Source: Hymenoscyphus infarciens
Lineage: Eukaryota > Ascomycota > Leotiomycetes > Helotiales > Helotiaceae
NCBI GenBank assembly: GCA_001414345.1
Contig: LLCB01000203.1
Span: forward strand, 1 to 64,000
DNA length: 64,000 nucleotides
Reading direction: 5' to 3'
This document shows, one piece after another, positions 39,474 to 52,100 of this stretch; positions within the stretch are counted from its first letter, which is position 1, and each line of letters begins with the position of its first letter. The notes below the pieces were generated by a model that was given only the letters and a program-made list of their open reading frames with translations, searched no databases and was not told the origin of the DNA. The position numbers were made by a program, and so were the translations under genes.

Positions 39474-40006
39474 ATGGCCTACCGCAGTCTGCGCATCTAT
39501 TATTACATGGACTTCCGTAACAAATCAACGAAGAAAATTATAGATGTTATAGAGGAGGTTATACCCACCGAATCCTTTGAGGTCACCAAAGATATTTTCA
39601 AACCCAACCGGGAACTGTGGGAGGAAAGCGAAAAATGCAAACAAATAAGATCAATTCTACAATCAATCAACCTCTTAGTTGATGTTAAACAGATCATCGC
39701 TTTCGCAGGCGGCCCGATACGGCATGACTCCGACGATACCCTACGATCGTCATCTCGGCACGGATTGGTCTTAACGCTTCGCGAACTTCTTTCCCAAGAA
39801 ATAAAAAACATAAAATGCTATACTCAAGACCCGGCGTATAGCGAGGTTGACGAGCTTATCTTGAGAGAGAATAGCAGTACGGTTCTAATGATCCACGGGG
39901 ACTTCCTAAGGCAGATGCCTCGACTTTTTTAGTTTCCTCCTATATGTTACAAGTTCCGGTTAAACAAATCATCTTTGATCTAGTTCAGCCTACTACAATG
40001 ATATAG
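39474..40006 (+). pseudogene. SRR1-like domain protein fragment, frameshifted
   Basis: The reading from 39,474 shows features of fungal SRR1-like proteins: KQIIAFAGG, RSSSRHGLVLTLRELL and IKCYTQDPAYSEVDELIL, followed by VLMIHGDFL. The frame then closes at 39,932, but one base over the expected C-terminal continuation (ADASTFLVSSYMLQVPVKQI) runs on to a TAG at 40,004-40,006, so a one-base frameshift lies at about 39,910. The N-terminal start is uncertain because an in-frame stop lies at 39,435. SRR1-like proteins are linked in plants and animals to circadian or heme-related regulation, but the fungal role is unclear. Both sides are RIP-degraded repeats, so this is probably a relic, though a single assembly indel could also explain the shift. 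Confidence 0.65.
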
Positions 40007-40150
40007 AATAGAATTAACAAGGAAGAGAACCTTATAAGACGATAGTAAAAGTTCTATTTATCTATAAAAATAGTTTATTAGCTATAGTAAGTTATCAGTT
40101 AAGTCTCTCTTTTAATAATATTTTATAAACTATATATTTTTAGAAATTTT

Positions 40151-40447
40151 TATAACGGCACGAAATACACACTACTAGTGAAGAAGCATATGGGAGTACG
40201 TTCGAGACAGAATAACATACGTAAATACTAGGCTCTGATATAGAAGAAAAGGAAAAACTAGCCTTTTCTAACTCTAGGAGTAGGCAGCTATATATAAGAG
40301 GTTCCGAAACCGAACAACGACATACGTCGGCTAATACAAAAGCTCGAACCTACGTAACCTTCCTAAAACAGATAATGTAAGACAACAACTGCCGAAACCT
40401 TATATATAGCAGGTACTCCCAGCTATCTAGGATAGCATGCCATCACA
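40151..40447 (-). repeat. LTR (about 297 bp) with terminal TGTGATGG
   Basis: Plus strand ends GATAGCATGCCATCACA; the left end TATAACGG is probably a RIP form of TGTAACGG. Related copies: 22,736-23,020 (same orientation) and 43,998-44,200 (inverted). Confidence 0.7.
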
Positions 40448-40460
40448 TCCCCCTCCCTTG
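40448..40460 (-). other. Polypurine tract of the LTR element
   Basis: CAAGGGAGGGGGA on the minus strand directly before the LTR start, the usual position of the plus-strand primer in LTR retrotransposons. It also fixes the orientation. Confidence 0.65.
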
Positions 40461-40830
40461 AAAAAGACTCGTCCCGAGTCTTCGCTATATTGTTAGGGTC
40501 GAATCAGGATAGTGTAAGTTACATTTGTCGTATTTATCGTAAGCGAAAAGGTCAAGGTCCGAATCGTAGCTAACCTAGTTCGTAGATGCTTTATTTATTG
40601 AAATTTGTTATAAGCGAAGCAAGATGTCGAGATATTAGTTCTAAATTGTATTCGTAGATGCTTACAAAAGAGACTTCGTTTCTAAATCCTTCTATATCAA
40701 AAGCAAGCATTCGCTAAAAGAGTATAGTCCGATCCTATCCGGCAGGTTAGAAAAAGTTCAAAGTAAAATTAGAAAAAAGTTCAAAAGTCAAAGACTAATT
40801 TAGAGTAAAGTCGGTGGTCGTTCGGTCAAG

Positions 40831-41052
40831 AGGCAGTGATAACTTAGTTAAGAGCTCACTTCGAGAGCGTACCGATTCACATCTAATTCGAATTCTCCGA
40901 TTCGAATTTACTAAAAGAGTGTAGATGCGAAAAAGTTCAGAATAAAGTCAGAAGCCAATATTAAGAGGTAACGTTATAGGTAACAGTAATATCTCAGCTA
41001 AGAGTTCACTTCGAGGGCGTACCAATTCGCATCCGATTTAAATTCAAAAAAG
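40831..41052. repeat. Two diverged copies of a segment with CACTTCGAG
   Basis: Segments at 40,831-40,905 and 40,981-41,052 share AGAGCTCACTTCGAGAGCG versus AGAGTTCACTTCGAGGGCG and flanking words, with a spacing of about 148 bp. Differences are mainly transitions. Internal repeat of the LTR element body. Confidence 0.55.
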
Positions 41053-42366
41053 TGAAACTTCTAGGTCCGGCCAGAAGTATAAGAAAGTAAGAAAGTAAAG
41101 ACTATAAGACTCTTATTAGAGTTAGTAGGGTTTCAGCTCTTCAAAGGAGTTGCTAAGTATTAAAAATGCTGTCCGAAGTTCGAGATAACAAAAAGGGGTA
41201 CAGTTTCAGGTATAACCTTTATCAGTACTATCGTAGGAACTATATTACTTAGGCTCGTAGGCCGCCTCGTTCCCTTCAGTAATTCAGGTCTAAATCAGGG
41301 TATTTAAGGACTTATTCATCTTCCGATTTCAAAGAAGAGTCGCTATCAGATCATAGGGAGCTTAGAGCTAAGGTGTATCCCATATATAAAAGAACCGTTC
41401 TAATTCTAGTATCTCTCCAAGTATAGCCGTACTCTAAAAGTAAACGTTTCTTTAGTATAATGTTCTTCCTAATTCCACTTCTATCTCTTTCAACCTTTAT
41501 ACCAGCGGCTAGAACTCGGTTCATAACCGAGTAATTATAGTCTTTTTAGTCGTTCACTAGTAGAGGTATTTTCGAATATATATAAAGTAGTGGGAAAGTA
41601 TTAAGAGCAGGGGTCCGTAAGCAAAAGAGGTCTAAATTCAAGCTTTAAAAGCAAAGAAGAGTTCAAATAAAGGTTCGAAAGAGAGTTAGATCAAGGAGGG
41701 TTCAAAGGCGAAGTGTTTTTAAGTTATTAACTTTAGAGTTCGCTTATAATTATATCTATCTTATCTAACTAATCGTTTATCCTTTATACTACTATCTCGT
41801 CTATATATCGTCTGTATTTAAAAAGTCTCTTTAAGACCTTTTATGTTTTTTTTTTTCAGCGTATAGTTACGAATTAGAGAAGAATCGAATAAGAGGTGTC
41901 TTTCGAAAAGATAAGTAGCCCTAGAAAGATGTTATCGCTTAACGCTATTTAGTAGAACTAGATTCGACATTTTCGTCGATTTAAGAGAGAGAGAGGTAAG
42001 ATTAGAGTTAGAAGCCTTCTAGATAACTTTATATATCGACTTATTTACTTAATCTATATATAGTAGTTCTTATATAGAGAGAGTTATTAGAAGCCTTAGA
42101 GACACTTAGCGTATTCCGCTTCCTTAATATATAAGACACGATTTTTTCTAGCTATCTATATAGATACTAAACCCTAGTATTACTAGCTACTTAGGAGATC
42201 TCTAGAATCCCGGCTATTTAAGAATAGCGTCGTAATAGTCTAAATCTAGGCTAAATCGAATTCGAAACAAAAAGCGATAATAAGCTCAAAAGAGATATTA
42301 TTAAGACTATTACTAGTAACGAAGAGTTTTTCCTTTTTATATAATAGTATAAAATATACACTACTA

Positions 42367-45300
42367 CTTATTAAACAGTATAGTAAGTAGAACCTATATT
42401 ATATTACTTAAGAGGTCTCTCTTAAAGAGATACTTCTCTTATTATATAGGTATATAATCTAGGAAGCTAGAGAGATAATATTATAATATATTATAGAGAG
42501 TATATACTATAATATTTAACACTTCTCTTCGATTCTATAACTCTTAAAGCTATACTGTCTTATCTTTAATAAACCTATAACTAAAACCTTTAAAGGATTA
42601 AGAGCTAGAGAAGAATAAGTAAGTATTAGTTATAGCTAAGGCTAAGGCTTATAATTATCTTCTTCTTCTAAGCTATTTATAAAAAAGGGTTTATAAAAAG
42701 GAGCTCTTCTAGTAGACTTCTTTAGTCGTTCTATATAGCTAAGAGCTACTTACTTATACTTAGTAGACTTCTTTAGTTATAAATATAAAAAGAAAGAAAA
42801 AGGAAGAAAGGAAAGAAGAGCGTTATAACTCTCTTAGAAGTTATACTAACGTGTTAGCTTTATCGTTATTCTTAAATTCTCTATTAGTAGTATATACTAA
42901 GATATCCTCTATAGTTAAGTTACCTAGCGTAGTATTAGCTTTACTAGTACTAGTATAGCCCGAGATCTAGTATAGATTAGATCTCTATTTAGAGTTATAC
43001 TTCACGTATTCTAGTAAGTATTTAAGTAAATTAGTATATAGCTTAGTTATACTATATTCTTTAGATATGTCGGTGCTAGGCTTAACTCTTATTCTTATTA
43101 AGTTATCTATATAGATAAGATATTCCCTGCTATTTGCTTTCTTTAGTTACTATAATCCTAGAAGTTATTCTACTATTAATACTTTACCTACTAATAGCCT
43201 AAGTGCTATCTTAACAGTTTTAGAGATAAGTATAGAAGTCTTCTAATATAGTAGAGGCAGTGTTTTAAGTCGAGGACGTTTTAGTAATAAGAGCCTAGCT
43301 TCTAGGCTAGGTGATCTTATAGTAGTAAGAGAGAAGTAACTTTGCTAAGATGCCTTTTAGTATATTAATCTCTAACTAGAGGCTCTACTAGATACTATAC
43401 TAGAGGTACGACTTTGGCTTTAGCTATATAGGCTTTTATACTCTTTAGATACTACGAGGTAACTACTACTAAAGGACTTAATAGACTCGGGCCTAGAGAG
43501 TATAATACTAAAGGCGAAGCGTTTACTTTATAGATATTTATTAGTCTAAGGCTATTTATCTATTTAGTTAAGATAAAGCTAGTCTATAAACTATACTATT
43601 ATCTTATATAGATATTAGCTATTCTAATTCCCTAGGTTTATACTATATATACTAAGCATCTATATAGAGTTAAGAGTATACTTAGTAGTAGATCCTTCTT
43701 CTATTTTAATATATTTAATAAGATACTACTATATATCTATTAGCTCTAGTTAGTAGACCTGTTTCTATTAGTAGTAGTTAGTAGTATTTATATCGATAAT
43801 AAGTAGTTAAAAACCGAGGGTTTACTTTTATAGAATAGCGCCTTAGACGTACTATAGGCTTATATACTAGTTAGAGTTTATAACTAGCCTCTTACTTTTA
43901 GTATAGAAGATACCTAGGCGTACTCTTTAGCTTTTAAAAAGAGGCTCTTCTAGAAAGTTAGTAAAGACCTTAAATTTCTATATATTAGAGATAGTATTAT
44001 AATAGTATACTATCCTAGATAGCTGGGAGTACCTGCTATATATAAGATTTTAGCTATAGTTGTTGTTTTAGCTGCTGTTGTCTTATATTATCTGTTTTAG
44101 AAAGGTTACGTAGGCGACGTATAACGTTAGTCGGTTTCGGACTCTTTTATATAGTCCGAACCTCTTATATATAGTATATAGCCTTTTTGTTCTTATTTAC
44201 TTAATTATTAGTACCTTTCTTAACTATTTATACTATAAAAGCAAAGGTATATCTAGAATCTTAGTTCTTATAAAGGAAGAGGGATCTTTTAAGCTTATAG
44301 TATTATTCTTTATTTAGGCTAGTAGTAAGAACTTATATAAGGATTAGCTCTTCTTAATAAGCGTAGTTTATCTACTTTTTACTAGTATCTTTCTACTCTT
44401 TTTATATATACTCCTTTATATTCTAGGATTTATTCCTACTCTTTTTAAGAGTAAGGCTATCTAAGATTACGTTAAGAGTAGATTATATTAATTTATTATA
44501 TCTAGCTTTTATATATTAATAAAACAGTATACTCTTAAGGTAGTTAGTAGCTTATATAAAATAATCCTATCTATAGTTCTTAAGATTTTAATCTATTATT
44601 TAGCTAGAGTACTATATATAGATAAAGTACTTAATAGTACTATATAGAGAGAATCTATCTTTCTTAATAAATATATTCTTAATTATAAGTTACTTAGTAG
44701 TAGAGTTATTAGAGAGTGTATACTTAATATACTATTATATATTAAGCCTCTCTTTTACTTAGATTATAATTTAATAAAAGCAAGCTTTAATAATCTCGCT
44801 ATCTTTATTAGAAGTAAAGAAGAAGATAAATAGTAAGTATACGCTCTTAGATAAGTAATATACTAATAAGAAGAGCTTCTATTTAAGGTAATTAGTTTTA
44901 TAAGTAGAATTAATTAGTATAAGATATCTATTCTTTATAAAGAGCTTAAGTCTCTTTACTTTTACTTATATAAATCCTTAAACTTTATACTCTTCTCTAC
45001 TCTTTAGCTTACTCTTTTTAGAGCTCTTTTCTCTTTTATTAATAATAATAGAGTTATAAAAGTAGAGTCTCTTTCCTTATATTATACGTTTCTTTAAGTA
45101 TTCTATTACTTATTCTATCTTAATAAAGAAGCTATCTTACTTATTAGAGAATTTAGAAGGTTTAATTAATCCTTTAACTCTACTAAAGCCTTATCTCTAA
45201 GTAATAGTATTAAGTAATCGTTTCTAATTACGTATATCTTTAAATAAGAGATATCGTTCTCTAGTATTATTTAATTACGCTTAGCTTCTTTTAAGAGTAA

Positions 45301-46345
45301 CTATAATAATAGAAGGCTTATATCTAACTTTAAGTTAGCTTTTAATAATTTAGTATATAGTATAATTCCTTCTCTTTAGATTATAATTATTAAGAGTATA
45401 GCTATAATCTTCTATAGTAGTAGTTTATATAATTTAGATCTAATTATTAAGTTAGTAGTAGATTACTTAAATAGTATAAGAGCACTCAAGAGTTAAATTA
45501 TATATAGTATTAATTATTTTATTAGTAGCTATACTTTAATTCTTTTTATACTTAAAGATATAATTATATTAGAACGTTTATATATTATCTTTATTACTTT
45601 AAGAGGCGTACTTAATACTTTATACGTTTAAGAGATAAGGCTATAATATATCAAAGTCCTTCTTAGATAGTAATATCTTATCTAAATCAGTATACTTAAA
45701 TAACTTCTCACGCTACTATAAGAGGCTCTTAAGATTATTAAAGGGATTAACCTTTTATAGAGGAGAATAAAGAGTCTTAGGCTATTTATATACTCGTAGG
45801 TTAGGAGAGTTAGGCTCTATCTTAGGCTCTATCTTAGGTTAAAAGATCTAAAAGATAGAAAGGAGTATTAACGTATTTAAGTATAAATTTAAATTCAGCT
45901 ATAAGCTAATTTAGATATACTAAATATAGATATAATATAATTTATATTAAAGAGGTAAAAAGGCTTAAATTTATTTACTTTTATATATAGGAGACACTTA
46001 CTCTTAGTAGGTAGGTATAGGAGAGTATCTCTTCTACTAGAGAGTCTAGGAGGCTAGCCTCTTAGAGAAAAGATAAGTACCTATATATATTACTATTAGA
46101 ATATGTCTAGAAGTTAAGTAATACTCTAAGGAGGTAAAACTAAGGTTATTCCCACTTTTTAGAGATATTAATATTTTTATCAGTTTCGTTAGTTCAACTA
46201 GTTAAGTATATATTTAAGTATTTTATAAGTATTAGACACTTTTAAGTAATAATTTAAGTTATATTTATAGTTTCTAGAGTATTAGTATTTAGAAATATAA
46301 TAATATATATATATAATATAAAAGGATTTTAAAACGCTTCTGACA
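42367..46345. other. RIP-degraded nested repeats
   Basis: AT-rich, stop-dense. Contains the inverted LTR copy at 43,998-44,200. The rest could not be assigned to a family and no reading frame of note remains. Confidence 0.6.
43998..44200 (+). repeat. Inverted, truncated copy of the TGTGATGG LTR
   Basis: TATAATAGTATACTATCCTAG is a RIP version of the LTR start on the opposite strand of 40,447, and GATAGCTGGGAGTACCTG is identical. Similarity fades after about 44,200. With 40,151-40,447 it forms a 3.5-kb-spaced inverted repeat. Confidence 0.7.
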
Positions 46346-46475
46346 GAGTAAATAGGAGGACGAGGAGGCGAATCACGTAGTAGCGCTCTTAGCATACCAG
46401 GGGCTAGAGCGAGTAAATAGGAGGATGAGGGGGCGAGTCACGTGGTGGCGCTCTTGGCATACCAGGGGCCCCTGC
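46346..46475. repeat. 65-bp tandem duplication at the RIP/gene-space boundary
   Basis: Two units, 46,346-46,410 and 46,411-46,475, both beginning GAGTAAATAGGAGGA. The copy next to the RIP block has A where the other has G at several sites (TAGTAG vs TGGTGG, CTTAGC vs CTTGGC). Confidence 0.8.
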
Positions 46476-49105
46476 TAGCGTTGGGACAGAATAGCGCAAT
46501 CCTAATAATTTCGCTACAGCTGTTCGACCATTTTGGACTACCCCGCACTTGATCCAACTCAATTTTAACTGATTCACCGCGGGGTACCACCGTTCTTGAT
46601 CCCGCCGCAGCTCGCAAAGAATACAGGGAAAGTACAAGTAATTCTGAGCGGTTGGGGAACTACCGACATCTAATCTGGCCAATAAAAATAGACGAGTCAA
46701 GAAGAGTAGTGGGGGTATTAAAACCAGCTACGAAAGCTGCAAACGTTGGGTGAAATAGAGCAGGTTTATACATCTGCCAACGTTACTTAAAGATGACCGA
46801 CCCATGGTGTGCTTCTTTTTGCTTTCATTGTGCTGTTCGGCGAATCATTTGATCTGTTGTTGTCCGAGAACGTCTAATACTCTTGAACAATACTTCTGCT
46901 TGCCCTAGACTGTGTCTCACAATGAACGTCACGTCGAGTAAGTGTATGGGGAGAGTAATGCCCATGTATTCCCTATAAGAATTCCCATCTTTTACTACCT
47001 ACTCCACTTCCTTTGTCTGAGAGTTTCTTGAAGTTGGCTTGCCTTATGATTTTTCGGGCTTGGACTAAAAGAGAAAGAGATATGGTATTCTCATTGCAAT
47101 GACATGAACGTTTTGACCTTGAGTCGGAGGCGGCTTGATTGGGATTGGATACTCTGGGGAATGGTGTCTCGAAGGAAGGGCCTCTGGGACTTTCTATTGC
47201 TTGTTGATAGTTTGGTCTTAGGGAATTATTGCAGGTGCAAGGTCAAGGGAAGTGGTATTGGCATTCAATAATGTAGGGTGGAGACTTAGGTGTTTATTGC
47301 TACCTGGAAGAAACCCTTTACTGGACGTAGGAGGAAGTTTAAATACCCCAAGAGTGAGCTAACCCCAATCCGGTCTGTCATCACAAGTGTGAATATCTAA
47401 TACAACAACCGGAATTTTTCTTCGTTGGAAAATATCGTTTGCGTCACTTTTCACGGCGATGGAAGAAAACTGCTCTTCCTATCAGAACTTCCTGAGATAT
47501 AGTCCAATAATACCTACCGGAAGCAGCTTGTAGGAAAATTTCAAGAGATTATCTGCCAAGGGAATTCATCATAAAGCAGAATGGTGCGGACCACCCAGAC
47601 GACGGGATGGTTGCTGAAAAAAAATTATTTGGTCGGGGAGAGCCATTCATTCATGGGTACAGATGTTTAGAAGATGTTCGGAAACTCATAACTAGTAGAG
47701 CCCAGGAAATGAAGTTGTTGGAACGTGGACTGGAAGGCATTTTATGAAATTGGAAATTTGCATCTTATCCTGCGTGAGAGGTCCTGAGGTCCCATCTTCT
47801 CTGCAAGAAACTTGGTTGAGGAGAGAAGGAAGATGATAGGAGTCTCCCGAGTGTTGTACGCGCTTCGGGAGAGAAGAGAAAAGAAGTCTCCATATTATTA
47901 TTATTTCCTTGGATAGCAAGCTTTGTTTGCTTTTTGAAAAGCAACTCTCCCTGTCACGTAATATATAAAGCATAAAACAGGGACGTTTAAGTAAGCAAAA
48001 GAGTATTGAAGTATTCGTTGAGTTTTGAAAGCTTATTGTTTGTGGTGCACCTCCTACGCTTTCCAGGTCATGATGCGCCCCCCTCGGGTTAGGGTAAGGG
48101 CTAGGGCTAGTAGTTAGGGTTAGATATGAACCCCTGTAACTCCACCGAGCCGTGACAGCACGTGACACTCAGCTTTTCCTTGTCGCTTTTTGCGGGCCAT
48201 TCAACCTCACTGTTACTCGGGATACTGTTGGTGGCGGTGAAAATAGAAAGGACATGCAAAATAATTCAAGTCTCGGAGTATCCTTAGAGAAACTAAAACC
48301 TAATTCTTTCGTAGTGTTTTGAGCATTAGTAGTACTCATTATTACTATTTTTCCATTCATTTCACTCCAAGTAGAAAAGCCCTTTCCCCATCTTCATTTC
48401 AAAACTCATTGTAAAAAGAGCATCATTGTAAAAACAGAGTCAGGAACTTTCAAAAGCGGTCGCCAAAAGGTATTGAAACTACAATAGTGAAACAGATTCA
48501 TCTGAACTGAACTTGAGTGAGCAATTCTATAAGAGTGATTCTCAATATCAAAAGGTTACACTGTTCTGTTCTAGTCACCATTGAAGACTTACAAACTAAT
48601 GACTTCCTTGGCACTGACCACTGAGTCCAAAAAACTGTAAACTGAATTGTTCAAATGACCGATGAGCGAAGTGACAACATTGATCCAAAATGTTCTATAT
48701 CGATACTGGAATAGCTTTATTTTAGCAATAGCAGGTAACTTGTTCTATCTCTGAAGCTTGATTTTCCTATTTATGTTCTTACGATAGTAAGTAATCAATT
48801 GAAGACTTTTTTAAAAGCGGCGGCCAAATCGCTTGACATTCACCTCCACCCCCCCCCCTTAAACTCGCTTCATGCAACTTCACTCTAGAATTGACTGGCT
48901 CTTAATTTTTTGAACCTGCGCCACCAAAGTTAGCGCGACGCACACATGTGCTCGAAATCTTCAAATTCAAAACCTCGCTCGACCTTTCCCTCCACAACAC
49001 AATCGAAATCAAGCAACTCTTTTCCTTGCACAACATTCTACTGAACCCAAGCTCGCGCAATCCGCAAACTACCAAACCCCCAAATCGCAAGCATCACAGC
49101 TTACG
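46476..49105. other. Intergenic region, no convincing gene
   Basis: Normal composition. Open frames here are short and without recognisable domains or splice support. Contains a telomere-like tract at 48,086-48,123 and an oligo-C run at about 48,849-48,858. The last few hundred bases presumably hold the promoter of the coiled-coil gene. Confidence 0.5.
48086..48123. repeat. Interstitial telomere-like repeat
   Basis: GGGTTAGGGTAAGGGCTAGG followed by GCTAGTAGTTAGGGTTAG: degenerate TTAGGG units. TTAGGG is the usual telomere repeat of filamentous ascomycetes. Confidence 0.55.
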
Positions 49106-52100
49106 ATGCAACGCCGCAAGATTGCTGCTTGCCGCCGGGCTCGCCGCCCTCCAGTAGGTCCTAGACCTCCAGTAGGTCCTAGTACTACGCAACCCCAGCC
49201 CGTTGCCATCTTCGGTGCCCCATCCGCCTCGCGATCTACGATTAGTTCCGCCCTGCAATTCACATTGGGCTCGACCGTCGCAGCGACCGCCTCCACAGCC
49301 TATATGCCAGGCGATACCGAACCTGTTCAGTAAGACCACTCATCGTCCTTCGATTCTTCAATTTACTAACTCTTTGGTAGGAACGGCGCCCAAGGCTCAA
49401 GCCAGCTGTCCACGCCCGGTAAGTTTCCTCGCGTTCCCTCCCTTTTTCCTGTAGCTAACCTTGTTCTAGCAACGGAGCCCAGGATCAAGCTTAAGTTGTC
49501 GATGAGACCTCCAGACACAACCAGCAGTTCTCAGGTCCAGTAAGTTTTCCACAACGGTTTCCAAATCCCTCTTTTCATGATGATTTTAACGCCATGCTAG
49601 AAACACTTCCCAGGGTCCACCAATTGAGCCAGACATCGGGATGATTGACATAGAGCAGTATGTCAAAGAATGGTAAGTTATCTCGCTCGGGTTCCTCGTT
49701 ATATTGTATCGTGTCATTGACATCTTTAGCCATGATAAAATTGCTGCGCTTCGAGCAGCTGAGGAAGCTGATGAAGCTGCTGAAGCTGCTGAAGCGGCCA
49801 ACTCTGGCAATGCTGCCCATGAGTAAGTCTTTTCTATACGTAGATCTCCACGTCTCCGTCGCTCATTCGCTTACCTCCCTTTCGCAGTGTCCCCCAAGAA
49901 CTTATCGATCCAGCCTTGTTGGCCGCATCACAAAATCTCGATCCAGCAACATACATCCTTAGTAAAGGAAAGGAAGCCGAGCAAGTCAAACCTGCCGAGA
50001 CCACACACCAACCTCAAGTCGAAGCTAGTGAGAGTGGCGAGCGAAAGGAGTTCGGGTACAATGATATCGACATGGATCGAAACGTACATCCACCAAGTGA
50101 GAACAATATTGTCAACCAGTCCTCCCTTGTTGCATCGAATGGTGACGACTTGGATTTTCCGGGGTTCGACCTATTGCGGGAATTTAACAACAGCACCCAA
50201 AATATGTAAGCTAAGCCATATCTTTCAAATTCTTCTTCATCATTCTCAAGTAACTTACACATATCTAGGGAGGAGTTGAACCAGTCTGCCATTCTCGACA
50301 CTGGTCTCAATGGCCCCAGTAATTCCACGCTTCCTGATTGTCCTTCAAATATGATGAACGATTGTTTCCAAGGATCGATGCCAACGCAGAACAACGCTTT
50401 TGACCCCACTCTTGATTACACGAACTATGGTAATGACTTTTACACGACAAGTGATAATACCAGCTTTGATCACTCTCCAAATGCCAATGGATTCGATACC
50501 TTCGGACCAGCTGAAAACAATAATTTAAACCAGCACGCACAGTTCGCGGATCCCGAGTTCGACTTCACAATTCCCGAGTTGCCGGACTGGATGACAAATG
50601 AGAGCAATGGGCTTAACGATCCTGCGTCTTTTACAGGCGATTTCTCCCTTGATACCATGGAAAGTTTGTACGTTTTCCCCTTCATTCTATTTTCACTGTA
50701 AATTTTCAACTCACTTACACCTGTGCTCTTAGGGACTGGCCAAACAACTCCCCACCGAACTTCCAAGGAAGTGACTTTGCCGCTGGCAATATGACCCAAC
50801 CCACCCTCAGTTTGGACGAAGCAGCTTTATTCAACCACGAGATTGCCACCCTGAAAACCACAGTTTCGGAGCAGGAGAAGACCATTGTCGAATTGAGAAA
50901 CGAGATGGCAGCCATCACAGCATCAATTACAAAGGATATGGAGCTCGCAAACCAAAATTCCCAATTACGTCAAGAGATTGGCACACTCCAAGTGGCCGCA
51001 CAGGCGCATGAACGAACTATGCGAACTATTCAGAGCTCTTTAGCTGAGTTTGCGGCATTGAAGGATGCACTTCGCGCTGCGAATGCAGAAGCCACCAAGC
51101 TTCGCGAGACCGAAAAAGAAGTGCAAACTTTGAAGTCACAATTGGATGTCGCGAATGCAGAAGCCACCAAGCTTCGCGAGACCGAAAAAGAAGTGCAAAC
51201 TTTGAAGTCACAATTGGATGTCGCGAACGCAGAAGCCACCAAGCTTCGCGAGACTGAAAAAGAAGTGCATACTTTGAAGTCACAATTGGATGTCGCGAAT
51301 GCAGAAGCCACCAAGCTTCGCGAGACTGAAAAAGAAGTGCATACTTTGAAGTCACAATTGGATGTCGCGAATGCAGAAGCCACTAAGCTTCGCGAGACTG
51401 AAAAAGAAGTGCATACTTTGAAGTCACAATTGGATGTCGCGAATGCAGAGACTGAAAAACAAGTGCAAACTTTGAAGTCACAATTGGATGTCGCGAATGC
51501 AGAGAGACAGAAGCACGAAAAGGCCTCGAGCGAAGTCACAAAGTTGAAGGACAATTTGCTCAAGGAAAACGAGCAGCACCAAAAGGCTTTCTCGGAAACA
51601 AGAGACCTCCTCAAGGATTCCTCCCGCGAAGTTGAGAGATTGGCGGCAGAATTGCGAACCTCCAACCAGCAAAACCAAGAGTACGCGACAACACTGTGCC
51701 AATTGCAAACATCGCCGCAAGATGACGCAGAGCTTCAAGGAAGAGTTACCGAGCTAGAGGAGCAAGTCACCACCCTCCAGGCCAAAGTGACTGAGCAGAA
51801 GGCTGAAATCACGACCAGAGACAACAAGCTTGCGGGAACTAGAGCGACCAAGGCGGAGTTGAAGGATGCGTTAAAAATCGTATCCGACAACAAAGCCAAG
51901 ATCGATACACTAGAGCGCCAAGTCAATGGTGTGAAGAAGCAAGATCGCCGAGACGATGCTTGGGAGGAAAAGGCCCTAAAAGCCCAGGGCGCCCTCGACG
52001 ATAAGGTCAGGGAGGTGGGCCTCCATATCAGAGGAAATAAAAAACTTCAGGCGAAGTTGGATGAGCTAAACCTGGAGTATGAAGCGGCAGTCGACCGTTG

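Larger units (their letters stand above)
40151..42366 (-). mobile_element. Minus-strand LTR element: 3' LTR, polypurine tract and about 1.9 kb body
   Basis: Left LTR at 40,151-40,447 reads on the minus strand from TGTGATGGCATGC. Immediately upstream of it on that strand is a purine run (AAGGGAGGGGGA), the expected polypurine tract. The body 40,461-42,335 is moderately RIP-mutated and includes two related 148-bp-spaced segments. At 42,336-42,366 the start of the opposite LTR is recognisable and is then cut off by other repeat DNA. A body this short suggests an internally deleted or non-autonomous element. I could not read a polyprotein, so gypsy versus copia is undecided. Confidence 0.65.

Noticed and set aside
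46404..46700. 98-codon minus-strand frame
   Set aside because: Ends within the 65-bp tandem repeat and resembles no family; likely chance.
47692..48168. 158-codon minus-strand frame
   Set aside because: Low-complexity translation crossing the telomere-like tract, no domain and no splice or codon support.
51030..51665. 211-codon minus-strand frame
   Set aside because: Antisense shadow of the in-frame 72-bp repeats of the coiled-coil gene.
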